Assembly (NCBI GenBank): GCA_032250675.1
Contig: JAVVEY010000040.1
Coordinates: forward strand, 1-23,234
Direction of reading: 5' to 3'
Length of the DNA: 23,234 bases
Source: Gaopeijia sp032250675
Lineage (GTDB): Bacteria; Gemmatimonadota; Gemmatimonadetes; Longimicrobiales; Gaopeijiaceae
The translations under genes and the position numbers were made by a program. The notes beneath the pieces are model-generated. The model was not told the origin of the DNA and did no database searches. It worked only from the letters and a program-made list of their open reading frames with translations. Below, piece by piece: positions 14,672 to 22,440 of the stretch; the stretch's first letter is position 1; the number at the start of each line of letters is the position of its first letter.

Positions 14672-16423
14672 ATGCGCCCGTCCCCCCATCAGAAAGGTCC
14701 CCTCTCCTTGTCCGATTCCTCCCTCCCCACCCCGCGAGGCCCCGTCACCGAGGCGCTCCTCGTCGCCCTCTCCCTCGCGGCGGTCTACCTCCTCGTCCGG
14801 ATCTCGCCTTCCCTCGCCGCGGGTGCGTTCCACGACGACGGGGTCTACCTCGCCGTGGGGAAGTCGCTGGCGGAGGGTGAGGGGTACCGCTCGCTCTACG
14901 CCATCGGCGAGCCCGTCCACGCCAAGTACCCACCGGTGCTCCCCGCGCTCTACGCCCTCCTCTGGTTCCTCCTGGGGGATCTGACCCCGGTGCACGGGGC
15001 GGCGATCGCGCTCTCTCTCGTGGTGACCGCAGCGGCGGCGGGCGGCGTCTGGTGGCTCGCGCGAGCCCGCCTCGGGTTGGGGCTCCCCACGGCTCTCGTC
15101 TTCGCGCTGGGCCCATTCCTCCTGGAAGCTTCGGTCCAGTACTTCAACCTGGCCATCAGCGAACCGTACTTCATCCTCCTCTGGGCGCTGGCGCTCATCC
15201 TCTTCCATGCACTGGCCGGAGACCCGGAGCACCCGGACGGCGTCCCCCTCCCCGGACGAGTTTCGCAGGACGCCCTCTCGGTCCTCCTCGGCGTCACCCT
15301 CGCGGCCGCGGTCCTCGTCCGCTCCCAGGGGATCGTGCTCGTGCCGGCGGTGCTCCTCGCCCTCGTCCTCATGCGGGTGCGGTGGAAGCACGTGGCGGTG
15401 AGCACCGCCGCCGCCGTCCTCCCGGTGGTGGCCTGGAAGCTCTGGCATGCCCGGGCGCTGGCCGGGGGACCCGTGGGGACACAGCCGGACGAAGGCGCGT
15501 ACGTCGCCTGGGTACCGGTCGGGGCCCCCGGAGAGGTCTTCCGCTTCCTCGTGGACCTCTTCGACTCGCAGCTCCGCATGTACGGCACCTACATGCCTCC
15601 CCACCTCTCCGGGAGCTGGGCGGTGGGCATGGCGCTCTGGCTCGCCTTCCTGGGGCTCGTCTTCGCGGGAATCGTCAGAAGCCGGCGCGAGCACCCCGAC
15701 CTCGTCCTCACCGCTCTCTGCTCGGCGAGCGTGATCTTCCTCTGGCCCTGGTGGCAGGACCGCTTCGTCCTGGCGATGCTCCCCTTCCTGGGCCTCCTGG
15801 CGGGCACTGAGGTGGAGCGCTGGGCGAGGAGGTGCCCCCCCACCGCCCGGCGCGCGGGCTACGCGGCGCTCGCCGTGATCGTGGGCCTGGTCCTGATGCG
15901 GCAGGTCGAGATCCGACGGACCGCAAACGCCGGAGAGGACGGACGCGAGTTCTTCTTTCACCCCACGTATTACCTGCAGGCCAATACCGCCTACCTGATC
16001 GCCGCCAGCCGCTGGATGGAGGCGAACACGCCGCCCGACGCCGACCTCCTGGCTCCCCACCCGGTCGGCGTGTGGCTCTACACCGGACGACGGGTCGTGA
16101 ACGCGACGCCGGCCGTCCCGGACGTGGGTCCCACCGTGTGGGACGTCCCGGGACGATTCCTGGCTCGACGCGTGGCGGAGGACGAGCCCGATCTGCTCGC
16201 GATCTGGGCGCTCAACGAGGCGATCGCCCGCGACGTCTCGGTCGTGCAGCAGCGATGCCCCGACGCCCTCGAATACCTCGGATTCACCTCGGAGTACACA
16301 CAGGTGGCCTTCTACCGCATCCACGCCGGGGATCGCTGCCTCGACGACTCCTTCCTGCAGCCGGCGCGCGCGGAACTCGAGCGGGAGGCCGCGGAGCGAA
16401 CGGGATCCGGCCGCGGGAGGTGA
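14672..16423 (+). CDS. Polytopic membrane glycosyltransferase (GT39/ArnT-like, GT-C fold)
   Basis: A 583-residue protein with about ten to twelve hydrophobic segments. The first extracytoplasmic loop carries the acidic pair Asp55-Asp56 (FHDDGVYLAVGKSL), the conserved catalytic/metal motif of GT39 and ArnT-type enzymes. The EPVHAKYPPVLPALYALLW stretch following it is typical of the same group. A soluble extracytoplasmic domain of about 160 residues ends the protein. Family knowledge: sugar transfer from a polyprenyl-phosphate donor to lipid, glycan or protein acceptors on the periplasmic side. The GT2 gene transcribed in the opposite direction could supply the donor; this is inference. The ATG at 14672 is used; a TTG at 14708, with AGAAAGG ten bases upstream, is an alternative that removes 12 residues before the first helix. 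It converges on the DUF2911 gene with a 61-base gap that shows no strong terminator. Confidence 0.88.
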   Translation: MRPSPHQKGPLSLSDSSLPTPRGPVTEALLVALSLAAVYLLVRISPSLAAGAFHDDGVYLAVGKSLAEGEGYRSLYAIGEPVHAKYPPVLPALYALLWFLLGDLTPVHGAAIALSLVVTAAAAGGVWWLARARLGLGLPTALVFALGPFLLEASVQYFNLAISEPYFILLWALALILFHALAGDPEHPDGVPLPGRVSQDALSVLLGVTLAAAVLVRSQGIVLVPAVLLALVLMRVRWKHVAVSTAAAVLPVVAWKLWHARALAGGPVGTQPDEGAYVAWVPVGAPGEVFRFLVDLFDSQLRMYGTYMPPHLSGSWAVGMALWLAFLGLVFAGIVRSRREHPDLVLTALCSASVIFLWPWWQDRFVLAMLPFLGLLAGTEVERWARRCPPTARRAGYAALAVIVGLVLMRQVEIRRTANAGEDGREFFFHPTYYLQANTAYLIAASRWMEANTPPDADLLAPHPVGVWLYTGRRVVNATPAVPDVGPTVWDVPGRFLARRVAEDEPDLLAIWALNEAIARDVSVVQQRCPDALEYLGFTSEYTQVAFYRIHAGDRCLDDSFLQPARAELEREAAERTGSGRGR

Positions 16424-16484
16424 GGATCAATGGGGAGGGGCGCCTCGCCGAAGCACACCCCGCAGCGCGTTCCCGGTGCGAGCG

Positions 16485-17114
16485 TCAGTTCGCCGCGCCC
16501 GCCGAGATCGGGATGCGGACCCGGGTCTCCTCCCACTCGAGGATGATCTCACCGGCGCCCTCACCGGTGCTCTCATACGAGTAGGTGAGCGTCTCGGTCA
16601 TCCCCTCGGAAGCCTCGGACGCGACGGTGAAGCTCCCGAGTTCGGTCTCGCGGACCTCGGCGTTCACGGGAATCCCCCAGCGCTCGAACTCCGGATTGAG
16701 GAAGATCTCCCACGCCTCGGCCCCGGGGCGAACGTAGATCGAGTAGCTCCCCGCTTCGAGGGCGAGGTCACCCACGGTGGCCGGCCCTGCCAGGTGCAGC
16801 GTCGTGGCCTCGTTGGCTCCGGCGCGCCACATCTCTCCGAAGGGTACGAGTCCGCCCATGATCTCGCGGTCGTTGGCGGAGGGGGCGCCGTAGCAGAGGA
16901 GGGCGTCGGTCGCACCGACGGAGAACTCGGTCTGGCGCAGCGGGCTCGTGCGCTCGGCCGCTTCCGCCTCCGTGGCGCCCGCGATGTAACAGCCCTGAAG
17001 CCCCGAGGTGGCGACATCGATATCGGATTCGGGGGTCTCACCCATCTCCTCGCCGCCGCAGGCGGCGATCGTCATGGCGAGTGTCAGCACGGTGACCTGG
17101 TTCAGGCGAAGCAT
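16485..17114 (-). CDS. DUF2911 family lipoprotein
   Basis: A 209-residue protein with a signal peptide ending in a TIAAC lipobox (Cys19). The mature part matches the DUF2911 pattern: SPLRQTEFSVG, VCYG/LCYGAPSANDREIMGGLVPFGEMWRAGANEATTLHLAGPATVGDLALEAGSYSIYVRPG-type order, seen here at about residues 60-145, then the EIFLNPEFERWG segment. The remainder is beta-rich. Family knowledge: DUF2911 proteins are exported, of unknown function, and frequent in Bacteroidota and Gemmatimonadota. The ATG at 17114 is supported by AGGAG five bases upstream. A longer open frame continues upstream but has no family features. The gene is divergent from the M48 peptidase gene across 244 bases. Confidence 0.87.
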   Translation of the reverse strand: MLRLNQVTVLTLAMTIAACGGEEMGETPESDIDVATSGLQGCYIAGATEAEAAERTSPLRQTEFSVGATDALLCYGAPSANDREIMGGLVPFGEMWRAGANEATTLHLAGPATVGDLALEAGSYSIYVRPGAEAWEIFLNPEFERWGIPVNAEVRETELGSFTVASEASEGMTETLTYSYESTGEGAGEIILEWEETRVRIPISAGAAN

Positions 17115-17150
17115 CCGGACTCCTGGTTCCAACGGTGATTGCACGAGAGA

Positions 17151-17177
17151 TCCTCCCACTGAGAGACTGTGGGAGGA
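17151..17177. promoter_or_regulatory. Perfect 9-bp dyad in the divergent region of DUF2911 and M48 genes
   Basis: TCCTCCCAC at 17151-17159 pairs perfectly with GTGGGAGGA at 17169-17177 around a 9-base loop. It lies 37 bases upstream of the DUF2911 start and about 180 bases before the M48 start. In the minus-strand transcript it would form a 5' leader hairpin whose arms contain anti-Shine-Dalgarno-like and Shine-Dalgarno-like sequences. It could instead be a protein-binding dyad. The rest of the gap holds nothing recognised. Confidence 0.5.
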
Positions 17178-17358
17178 GCGAGACGATGATGATGGCAGGA
17201 AGTCGCGTCTCCGGGCAAGGCGGTCCGCCGCCGACGCACCCGCGACGGCGTCCGGGGTAGCCTGATCGAGGCCCGGATGGCACCGACGAGGTGGCGTCAC
17301 GCATTGAGTGAGAGCGCATCGACATCGAGACACCACCGAAGGAAGAGGGAGCACGACG

Positions 17359-18873
17359 ATGACCGTACGGGAAGAGGGGATGGCGGACGACCGACGCAGG
17401 CGCCAGCGGGCACGGATTCCCCGGCTCGGACTCGCACTCCTCCTGACCGGCCTCGTGGGGAGCGTCGCCTCGTGCGCGCTGAACCCGGCAACAGGCGGGC
17501 GCCAACTCTCGCTGATCAGCGAGGGCGAGGAGATCCAGATGGGTCGCGAGGCGCACCCCCAGATCCTCGCGACCTTCGGTGAGTACCCGGACCGCCGGCT
17601 CTCCCAGTACGTCGAGCTCCTCGGCCTCCGCATGGCGAGCCGCGCCGAGCGCCTCAACCTCCCGTGGACCTTCACCGTTGTGGATGATGAGGTGGTCAAC
17701 GCCTTCGCCGTGCCGGGTGGCTTCATCTACCTGACGCGCGGGATCCTCGCCCACTTCACTTCCGAAGCCCAGCTCGCCGCCGTCCTCGGGCACGAGATCG
17801 GGCACGTCACGGCGCGCCACTCCGTCACGCAGCTCAGTCAGGTGCAGCTCGCCCAGGCGGGACTCGGGATCGGCGCGATCCTCGGCGGGCCGGGGGGTGC
17901 TCCGGTCGTCAACCTCGCGGGCGCGGGCTTCCAGGTCCTCTCGCTCGGCTTCAGCCGCGATCATGAACGGGAGTCCGACGACCTCGGGTATCGCTACATG
18001 TCGCTCCTGGGCTACGATCCGCAGGAGATGATCGACGTCTTCGCGATGCTCGGCCGGGTGGGGGATCTGTCAGGGAGTGAGCGCGCACCCGGATGGCTCT
18101 CGACGCACCCCCACCCCGAAGACCGGGAGCTCCGCATCCGCGAGCGGATCGCCTCGGATTCGTCGCTCGCCGAGGCCGGACGGGTGGGACGGGAGGCGTA
18201 CCTCCGGCAGATCGACGGCCTGATCTACGGAGACGACCCGCGGAAGGGCTACTTCGTGGAGGAGGACTTCTACCACCCCGAGCTCGCCTTCCACCTCCGA
18301 TTCCCGACCGGGTGGAGCACGGTGAACCAGCCCTCGGCGGTCGAGGCGTCGAGTCCGGAGCGGGATGCCGTGATCGTCGTGACGCTGGAGGATCCGATCG
18401 GCTCGGCCGATCAGGCCCGGCGCCGCTTCTTCAGCGAGATCCAGGGGATCCGCCAGAACGACGTCTCGCAGGTGGACGTCAATGGGCTCGATGCGTCGTG
18501 GGCGTCCTTCAGCGCCCGGGACGCGCAGAACAATCAGTTCCAGGGCGAGGCGCTCTTCGTCGCACTCGACGGTCAGGTCTACCGGATCCTGGGCTACGCC
18601 CCGCGGGGTGCGTGGAGCCGGAATCGCGAGGCGGTCGGTGCCGCGCTCCGCAGTTTCGAGCGTGAGACCCGCCCGGAGATGCTCGATGTGGAACCGGCCC
18701 GGATCCGGATCGTCGAGGTGGAAGAGCCGCTCCCCTTCGTCCGCTTTCTTGAACGCTATCCCTCGTCGATCCCCGCAGAGCGTGTCGCGCTCCTCAACCA
18801 GGTACGCGAGACCGAGGTGCTCGAGCCGGGGCTCTACAAGCAGATCGTCGGAGGGGTGATCCCGCAGAGGTGA
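17359..18873 (+). CDS. M48 family metallopeptidase, lipoprotein
   Basis: A 504-residue protein. The basic N-terminus and hydrophobic helix end in a VASC lipobox (Cys39), followed by ALNPATGGRQLSLISEGEEIQMG, the typical opening of exported BepA-like M48 peptidases. The zinc motif HEIGH gives His145, Glu146 and His149; the third ligand is probably Glu205 in RDHERESDDLGYRYM. The WLSTHPHPEDR stretch closes the catalytic domain. Residues about 290-504 form an extra C-terminal region, starting YHPELAFHLRFPTGW, that is often fused to these peptidases; its role is not known to me. Family knowledge: BepA-type enzymes degrade or help assemble outer-membrane proteins in the periplasm. The ATG at 17359 has GAGGGAG seven bases upstream; ATG 17380 is an alternative. 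The stop lies inside the 5' arm of a strong hairpin. Confidence 0.94.
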   Translation: MTVREEGMADDRRRRQRARIPRLGLALLLTGLVGSVASCALNPATGGRQLSLISEGEEIQMGREAHPQILATFGEYPDRRLSQYVELLGLRMASRAERLNLPWTFTVVDDEVVNAFAVPGGFIYLTRGILAHFTSEAQLAAVLGHEIGHVTARHSVTQLSQVQLAQAGLGIGAILGGPGGAPVVNLAGAGFQVLSLGFSRDHERESDDLGYRYMSLLGYDPQEMIDVFAMLGRVGDLSGSERAPGWLSTHPHPEDRELRIRERIASDSSLAEAGRVGREAYLRQIDGLIYGDDPRKGYFVEEDFYHPELAFHLRFPTGWSTVNQPSAVEASSPERDAVIVVTLEDPIGSADQARRRFFSEIQGIRQNDVSQVDVNGLDASWASFSARDAQNNQFQGEALFVALDGQVYRILGYAPRGAWSRNREAVGAALRSFERETRPEMLDVEPARIRIVEVEEPLPFVRFLERYPSSIPAERVALLNQVRETEVLEPGLYKQIVGGVIPQR

Positions 18874-18900
18874 GGGCGGTCAACGATCTCCGCCCTCACC
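18869..18900. terminator. Probable bidirectional terminator hairpin
   Basis: GGTGAGGGCGG at 18869-18879 pairs perfectly with CCGCCCTCACC at 18890-18900 around a 10-base loop. It lies at the junction of two convergent genes, and the TGA stop of the M48 gene (18871-18873) is inside the 5' arm. No T-run follows on either strand, so it is not a classic rho-independent terminator, but position and an 11-bp GC-rich stem favour a transcription boundary. The remaining 70 bases to the next stop show nothing else. Confidence 0.7.
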
Positions 18901-18972
18901 CTCTGCATCCGGCGCGGAGGGGGGAATACGCCGGGGGATACATCGTGCGCCGGGATGACTCCCGGGCCGGGA

Positions 18973-20088
18973 TCAGTTCCAGTCGCCCGACGCCACCGAG
19001 ATCGGGGGTCCGACGAAGGGGGTGTTGGTCACACACTGGACCGTCGAACCGGCCGCCAGGGCGACCTGGACGAGCGATCCGTCGCCGTCCCCACCCCGGA
19101 GCGCTCCGATCGCCGCGCCGGCGCCGGCGCCGATGGCCGCATTCCGTCCGCTGCCGCCGAGGATCGCGCCGAGGATTCCTCCGGTGAGGGCGCCCCGCGC
19201 GGCGCGGTCGCCGCGGCCCGGTCCCGCGGGTGTCCCGCCGACGGTCTCGAGCCGGGTCGCGGTCTCCGCGGTCGCATCGATCGGGTAGCTCTGCCCGTCG
19301 ATCACGACCTGGGTGAAGGCCACCTCGATCGAACCCTCCTCGCCGTCTCCATCGGGCTGGCGTACCGCGGTGACCTCCCCCACGACCTCGGTCCCGGTCG
19401 GGGCGATCACCCGGCCCTCGCCATCGATGAGAGGAGCGGAGAGCGTCGCCAGGAAGACATCACCCGGCTGCGTCCAGGCGCTGTTGAGCTGCTGCAGGAA
19501 CTCCACCTGGAAGCGGCTTCCGGCAGGGAGGGTATGCCGCTCGGCGGGCTCGGTCTCGCCGCCCTCGGCTTCGGCGCGCGCGTCGCCTTCGGGTGACGGC
19601 GCTCCGGCAGCGTCGGCGACCTCCTCACCCTCGGGCGAGGGGTCGGGCGCGACGGCCTCGTCCGTATCGGGATCGGGCGCCGGCGCGGGCGCTTCGACCT
19701 CGGAGTCGGGCGCGGGGTCGGTCGCCGCCTCCGGCTCGGGTTCGGCCTCCGGCGCGGGCTCCGCTTCAGACTCGGCCGTCGCCTCCGGATCCGGCTCGCC
19801 CTCGCTCGCCCCCTCGGCGCTCGCGCCTTCGCCGGGCGCCGGGTCGGGGATCTCGGGGGCGGAAGACGCCGCCTCTCCCTCGTCGCGGAGCTCGGCGTCG
19901 GCTTCAACGCTGGAGAGGGCGAGATTCAGACGGCGCTCGACTTCGGCCTGCCGCACCTCGTCTTCCTGCAGACGATCCGTCCCGCGCGGGTCGGCCCCGT
20001 CGTCGGGACTGCACGCGAAGGGGACCACTGCCACGGAAAGCGCGAGGATCCATCTGCCGGTCCGGAACCTGCCTCGTCGAGTCTCCAT
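18973..20088 (-). CDS. Acidic Pro/Glu/Ala-rich lipoprotein with glycine zipper
   Basis: A 371-residue protein. The signal peptide ends VPFAC (Cys26). Residues about 40-65 are helical, residues about 68-185 are a low-complexity acidic linker of Glu, Asp, Pro, Ala and Ser, and a compact domain follows at about 186-285 (LPAGSRFQVEFLQQLNS, QPGDVFLATLSAPL, GRVIAPTGTEVVGEVT). Residues about 299-333 form a glycine zipper (GALTGGILGAILGG ... AIGAGAGAAIGAL). I recognise the combination of an 'LPAG...GD.F.A.L..P' beta domain and a glycine zipper from exported proteins of Gram-negative bacteria, but no function is known to me. The linker would reach from a lipid anchor across the periplasm or peptidoglycan. 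The ATG at 20088 has GGGAAAGG six bases upstream. Confidence 0.85.
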   Translation of the reverse strand: METRRGRFRTGRWILALSVAVVPFACSPDDGADPRGTDRLQEDEVRQAEVERRLNLALSSVEADAELRDEGEAASSAPEIPDPAPGEGASAEGASEGEPDPEATAESEAEPAPEAEPEPEAATDPAPDSEVEAPAPAPDPDTDEAVAPDPSPEGEEVADAAGAPSPEGDARAEAEGGETEPAERHTLPAGSRFQVEFLQQLNSAWTQPGDVFLATLSAPLIDGEGRVIAPTGTEVVGEVTAVRQPDGDGEEGSIEVAFTQVVIDGQSYPIDATAETATRLETVGGTPAGPGRGDRAARGALTGGILGAILGGSGRNAAIGAGAGAAIGALRGGDGDGSLVQVALAAGSTVQCVTNTPFVGPPISVASGDWN

Positions 20089-20420
20089 CGTTACCTTTCC
20101 CTCCGTTTCGATTCATATCGCGCCGCAGCCGCCCGCCGTCCGGACGGCTTCACAGAGTGAAACACCCGCCACCCCGATCGTGTTTCCGACGGGTTCCAGT
20201 GGGAAGGACGGAGGCGTCTCCGGCGAAGAGGGGGAACGACGGCCCGGCGTTCGGGGCTTGGAAGGGACCGACGCGCAACGGTCCGCCTCCACCTCCGATC
20301 CCCCCGGGGTATCCAGGGGGCGAGACGGGCGAGGGGCGAACCGCGCGCGGCGGTCCGGCGTACGCATCCAGCGAGGGTGCACGACGGGTGGAACGAACCC
20401 CTTCAGTGGAGCGAACCGAC
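20089..20420. other. Divergent intergenic region, 332 bases
   Basis: This gap separates the acidic lipoprotein gene (minus) from the MoxR gene (plus). It contains two abutting dyads at 20135-20161 and, near the right end, direct repeats beginning GTGGA that overlap candidate MoxR starts. GATATGAAT on the minus strand (near 20112-20120) may be a -10 element for the lipoprotein gene. Open frames here are Arg/Pro-rich and have no family features; I call no gene. Confidence 0.6.
20135..20161. promoter_or_regulatory. Two abutting palindromes, possible operator
   Basis: GCCGTCCGGACGGC at 20135-20148 is a perfect 14-bp palindrome. It is followed without a gap by TTCACAGAGTGAA at 20149-20161, a 5-bp inverted repeat with a 3-base centre. 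They sit 47-73 bases upstream of the lipoprotein ATG on the minus strand. The regulator is unknown. Confidence 0.5.
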
Positions 20421-21449
20421 GTGGAAGAACGAGAGCCCGCCCCCTGCCCCCCCGGGGACGACGACAACGACTTCGAGCGGCGGTCGGAGCGGATCGTCGA
20501 GGCGGGGCGCTTCACCGCGCGCGTCCGCGAGGCGATCGGGCGTCGGGTCGTGGGGCAGACCGAGCTCGTCGATCACCTCCTCATGAGTCTCCTGGTGGGA
20601 GGGCATGTACTCCTCGAAGGCGTCCCGGGGCTGGCCAAGACACTGACGGTGCAGAGCCTCGCCGACTCCCTCCGGGTCCACTTCCGGCGGATCCAGTTCA
20701 CCCCCGATCTCCTCCCGGCCGATGTGGTCGGGACGCTCATCTGGGATGAACACGCGCGCGAGTTCACCACCAAGCAGGGGCCGATCTTCGCCAACATCGT
20801 GCTCGCCGACGAGGTGAACCGCGCGCCGGCCAAGGTCCAGTCGGCTCTCCTCGAGGCGATGCAGGAGAAGCAGGTCACGATCGGGGACGAGAGCCGGAGC
20901 CTCCCCGAGCCCTTCCTCGTCCTCGCCACCCAGAACCCCGTCGAGCAGGAGGGGACCTACCCCCTCCCCGAGGCGCAGGTCGACCGCTTCATGTTCAAGG
21001 TCTACGTCGACTACCCGACCCGGGACGAGGAACGGACGATCCTCCGGCGGATCGCGGGACAGCCGAAGATCGAGATCGAGCCGGTGGCCGGTCCGGAAGA
21101 TGTCCTCGAGGCCCGACGGCTTCTTCCGGGGATCCGGGTCGACGAGCGGGTCGAGGAGTACGTCCTCGATCTCGTCCAGACGACCCGCGCGCCGACCGCG
21201 CACGGCCTCCCCGAAATCGAGGAGTGGCTCGAGTACGGAGCCTCGCCCCGCGCCACGATCAACCTCGTCATCGCGAGCCGCGCCCGCGCCTTCCTCGACG
21301 GCCGGGCCTTCGTCCTCCCCGAGGATGTCCGGGCCGTCGCCCGCCCGATCCTGAGGCACCGGTTGGTGCTCACCTTCCGGGCCGAGGCCGAGGAGGTCAG
21401 CACCGAGACGATCGTGGATCGGATCCTCGAGACCGTACGGGTGCCGTGA
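20421..21449 (+). CDS. MoxR family AAA+ ATPase
   Basis: A 342-residue protein. The Walker A motif is GVPGLAKT at residues 67-74, the MoxR version of the P-loop. Walker B and its extension read VLADEVNRAPAKVQSALLEAMQE, and sensor 1 lies in ATQNPVEQEGTYPLPEAQVDRF. The C-terminal helical lid has SPRATINLVIASRARAFLDGR, also characteristic of the family. Family knowledge: MoxR proteins act as chaperone-like ATPases working with vWA-domain partners. The stop overlaps the start of the DUF58 gene (GTGA), so the two are coupled, as is usual for MoxR-DUF58 pairs. The start is uncertain: three in-frame GTG codons at 20388, 20406 and 20421 are candidates; GGAG lies nine bases before the last, which I chose. 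Residues before about 35 are acidic and unconserved. Confidence 0.95.
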   Translation: MEEREPAPCPPGDDDNDFERRSERIVEAGRFTARVREAIGRRVVGQTELVDHLLMSLLVGGHVLLEGVPGLAKTLTVQSLADSLRVHFRRIQFTPDLLPADVVGTLIWDEHAREFTTKQGPIFANIVLADEVNRAPAKVQSALLEAMQEKQVTIGDESRSLPEPFLVLATQNPVEQEGTYPLPEAQVDRFMFKVYVDYPTRDEERTILRRIAGQPKIEIEPVAGPEDVLEARRLLPGIRVDERVEEYVLDLVQTTRAPTAHGLPEIEEWLEYGASPRATINLVIASRARAFLDGRAFVLPEDVRAVARPILRHRLVLTFRAEAEEVSTETIVDRILETVRVP

Positions 21450-22438
21450 CGCTCTTCTCACGCATCCGGGAGCGACGCCGCCCGGAGCGGCCTGCTCCGG
21501 AGGATGGGCACGCGACCGCCGTCCTCGTTCAGGAGGTGCGCCGCCTCGAGCTCCGGGCGCGCAGGCTCGTCGACAGCCACGCGCTCGGGCCCTACAAGTC
21601 GGTCTTCCGGGGGCACGGGATCGAATTCTCGGAGGTCCGGGCGTACGAGCCGGGCGACCCCTTCCAGTCGATCGACTGGAAGGTCACCGCCCGGATGCGC
21701 AAACCCTTCGTGAAGCGCTTCGTCGAGGAGCGCGAGTTGAGCGTGCTCGTCGTCGTCGACATCTCGGCGTCGACCGGCTTCGGCACGAGGGGGATGGAGA
21801 AGCGGCGGCTCGCGACGGAGGTCGCCGGGGTCCTGATCCTGGCGGCGATGCGGGCTCAGGATCGCGTCGGCCTCCTCCTCTTCACCGACCGCTGCGAGAA
21901 GATCGTCCGCCCACTGCGCGGCCGGAACCGCACGCTCCGCCTCCTCTACGACCTCCTCGCCTTCGAACCCGAAGGACGGGGCACCGACCTCGAGGGCGCG
22001 ATCCTCGCGGCGGATCGCGTGCTGAGCACGCGCTCGATCGTCATCGTCCTCTCCGACTTCGCCCTCCCCGAGGCCGCCGCCGAGGAGGGCGAGGTGGACG
22101 GGCCACGGGCGGCCTTCCTCCGCGCGCTCACCGGGCTCTCCCACCGCCACGACGTCGTGACGATCGGGGTCAGAGATCCGGCCGAGGCGTCGCTCCCCGA
22201 CGCGGGCTTTCTCGATGTGGAGGATCCGGAGACGGGACGGCGCGCCACCCTCGACCTGCAGGACGCGTCGGTGCGCGAACACCTCGAACGACAGGCGGCG
22301 GACGAGGAGGAACAGATGATCCGTGAGCTCCTCGGAACGGGGGCCGACTGGCTCGGCCTGCGAACCGATCGCCCCTACCCGGTGGAGCTCCACGCCTTCT
22401 TCGCGGCACGGGAACGCCGCGGCGAGAAGCGACGGTGA
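21446..22438 (+). CDS. DUF58 protein with vWA-like domain
   Basis: A 330-residue protein from GTG 21446, which overlaps the MoxR stop. The DUF58 signature is present: GxHALGPYKSVFRGHGIEF-type opening and YEPGDPFQSIDWK at about residues 70-82, followed by TARMRKPFVKRFVEERE. A vWA-like fold starts at VVVDISAS, with a DxSxS metal-site pattern (D-I-S-A-S), and continues through RVGLLLFTD and SIVIVLSDFA. No membrane segment is seen, so it is probably cytoplasmic or membrane-associated through partners. Family knowledge: DUF58 proteins are encoded next to MoxR ATPases and are presumed substrates or adaptors. It is followed two bases later by the BatD-like gene, which gives a three-gene coupled operon. 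Confidence 0.93.
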   Translation: MTLFSRIRERRRPERPAPEDGHATAVLVQEVRRLELRARRLVDSHALGPYKSVFRGHGIEFSEVRAYEPGDPFQSIDWKVTARMRKPFVKRFVEERELSVLVVVDISASTGFGTRGMEKRRLATEVAGVLILAAMRAQDRVGLLLFTDRCEKIVRPLRGRNRTLRLLYDLLAFEPEGRGTDLEGAILAADRVLSTRSIVIVLSDFALPEAAAEEGEVDGPRAAFLRALTGLSHRHDVVTIGVRDPAEASLPDAGFLDVEDPETGRRATLDLQDASVREHLERQAADEEEQMIRELLGTGADWLGLRTDRPYPVELHAFFAARERRGEKRR

Positions 22439-22440
22439 GG

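Noticed and set aside
10250..16324. Other long open frames in the glycan island (10250-12097 minus, 12351-13628 plus, 14600-16324 minus)
   Set aside because: All overlap well-supported genes in other frames and have no recognisable family features.
19313..20749. Ser/Ala-rich plus-strand protein at 19313-20749
   Set aside because: It is the complement of the low-complexity linker of the acidic lipoprotein, which has a signal peptide, lipobox and ribosome site on the minus strand.
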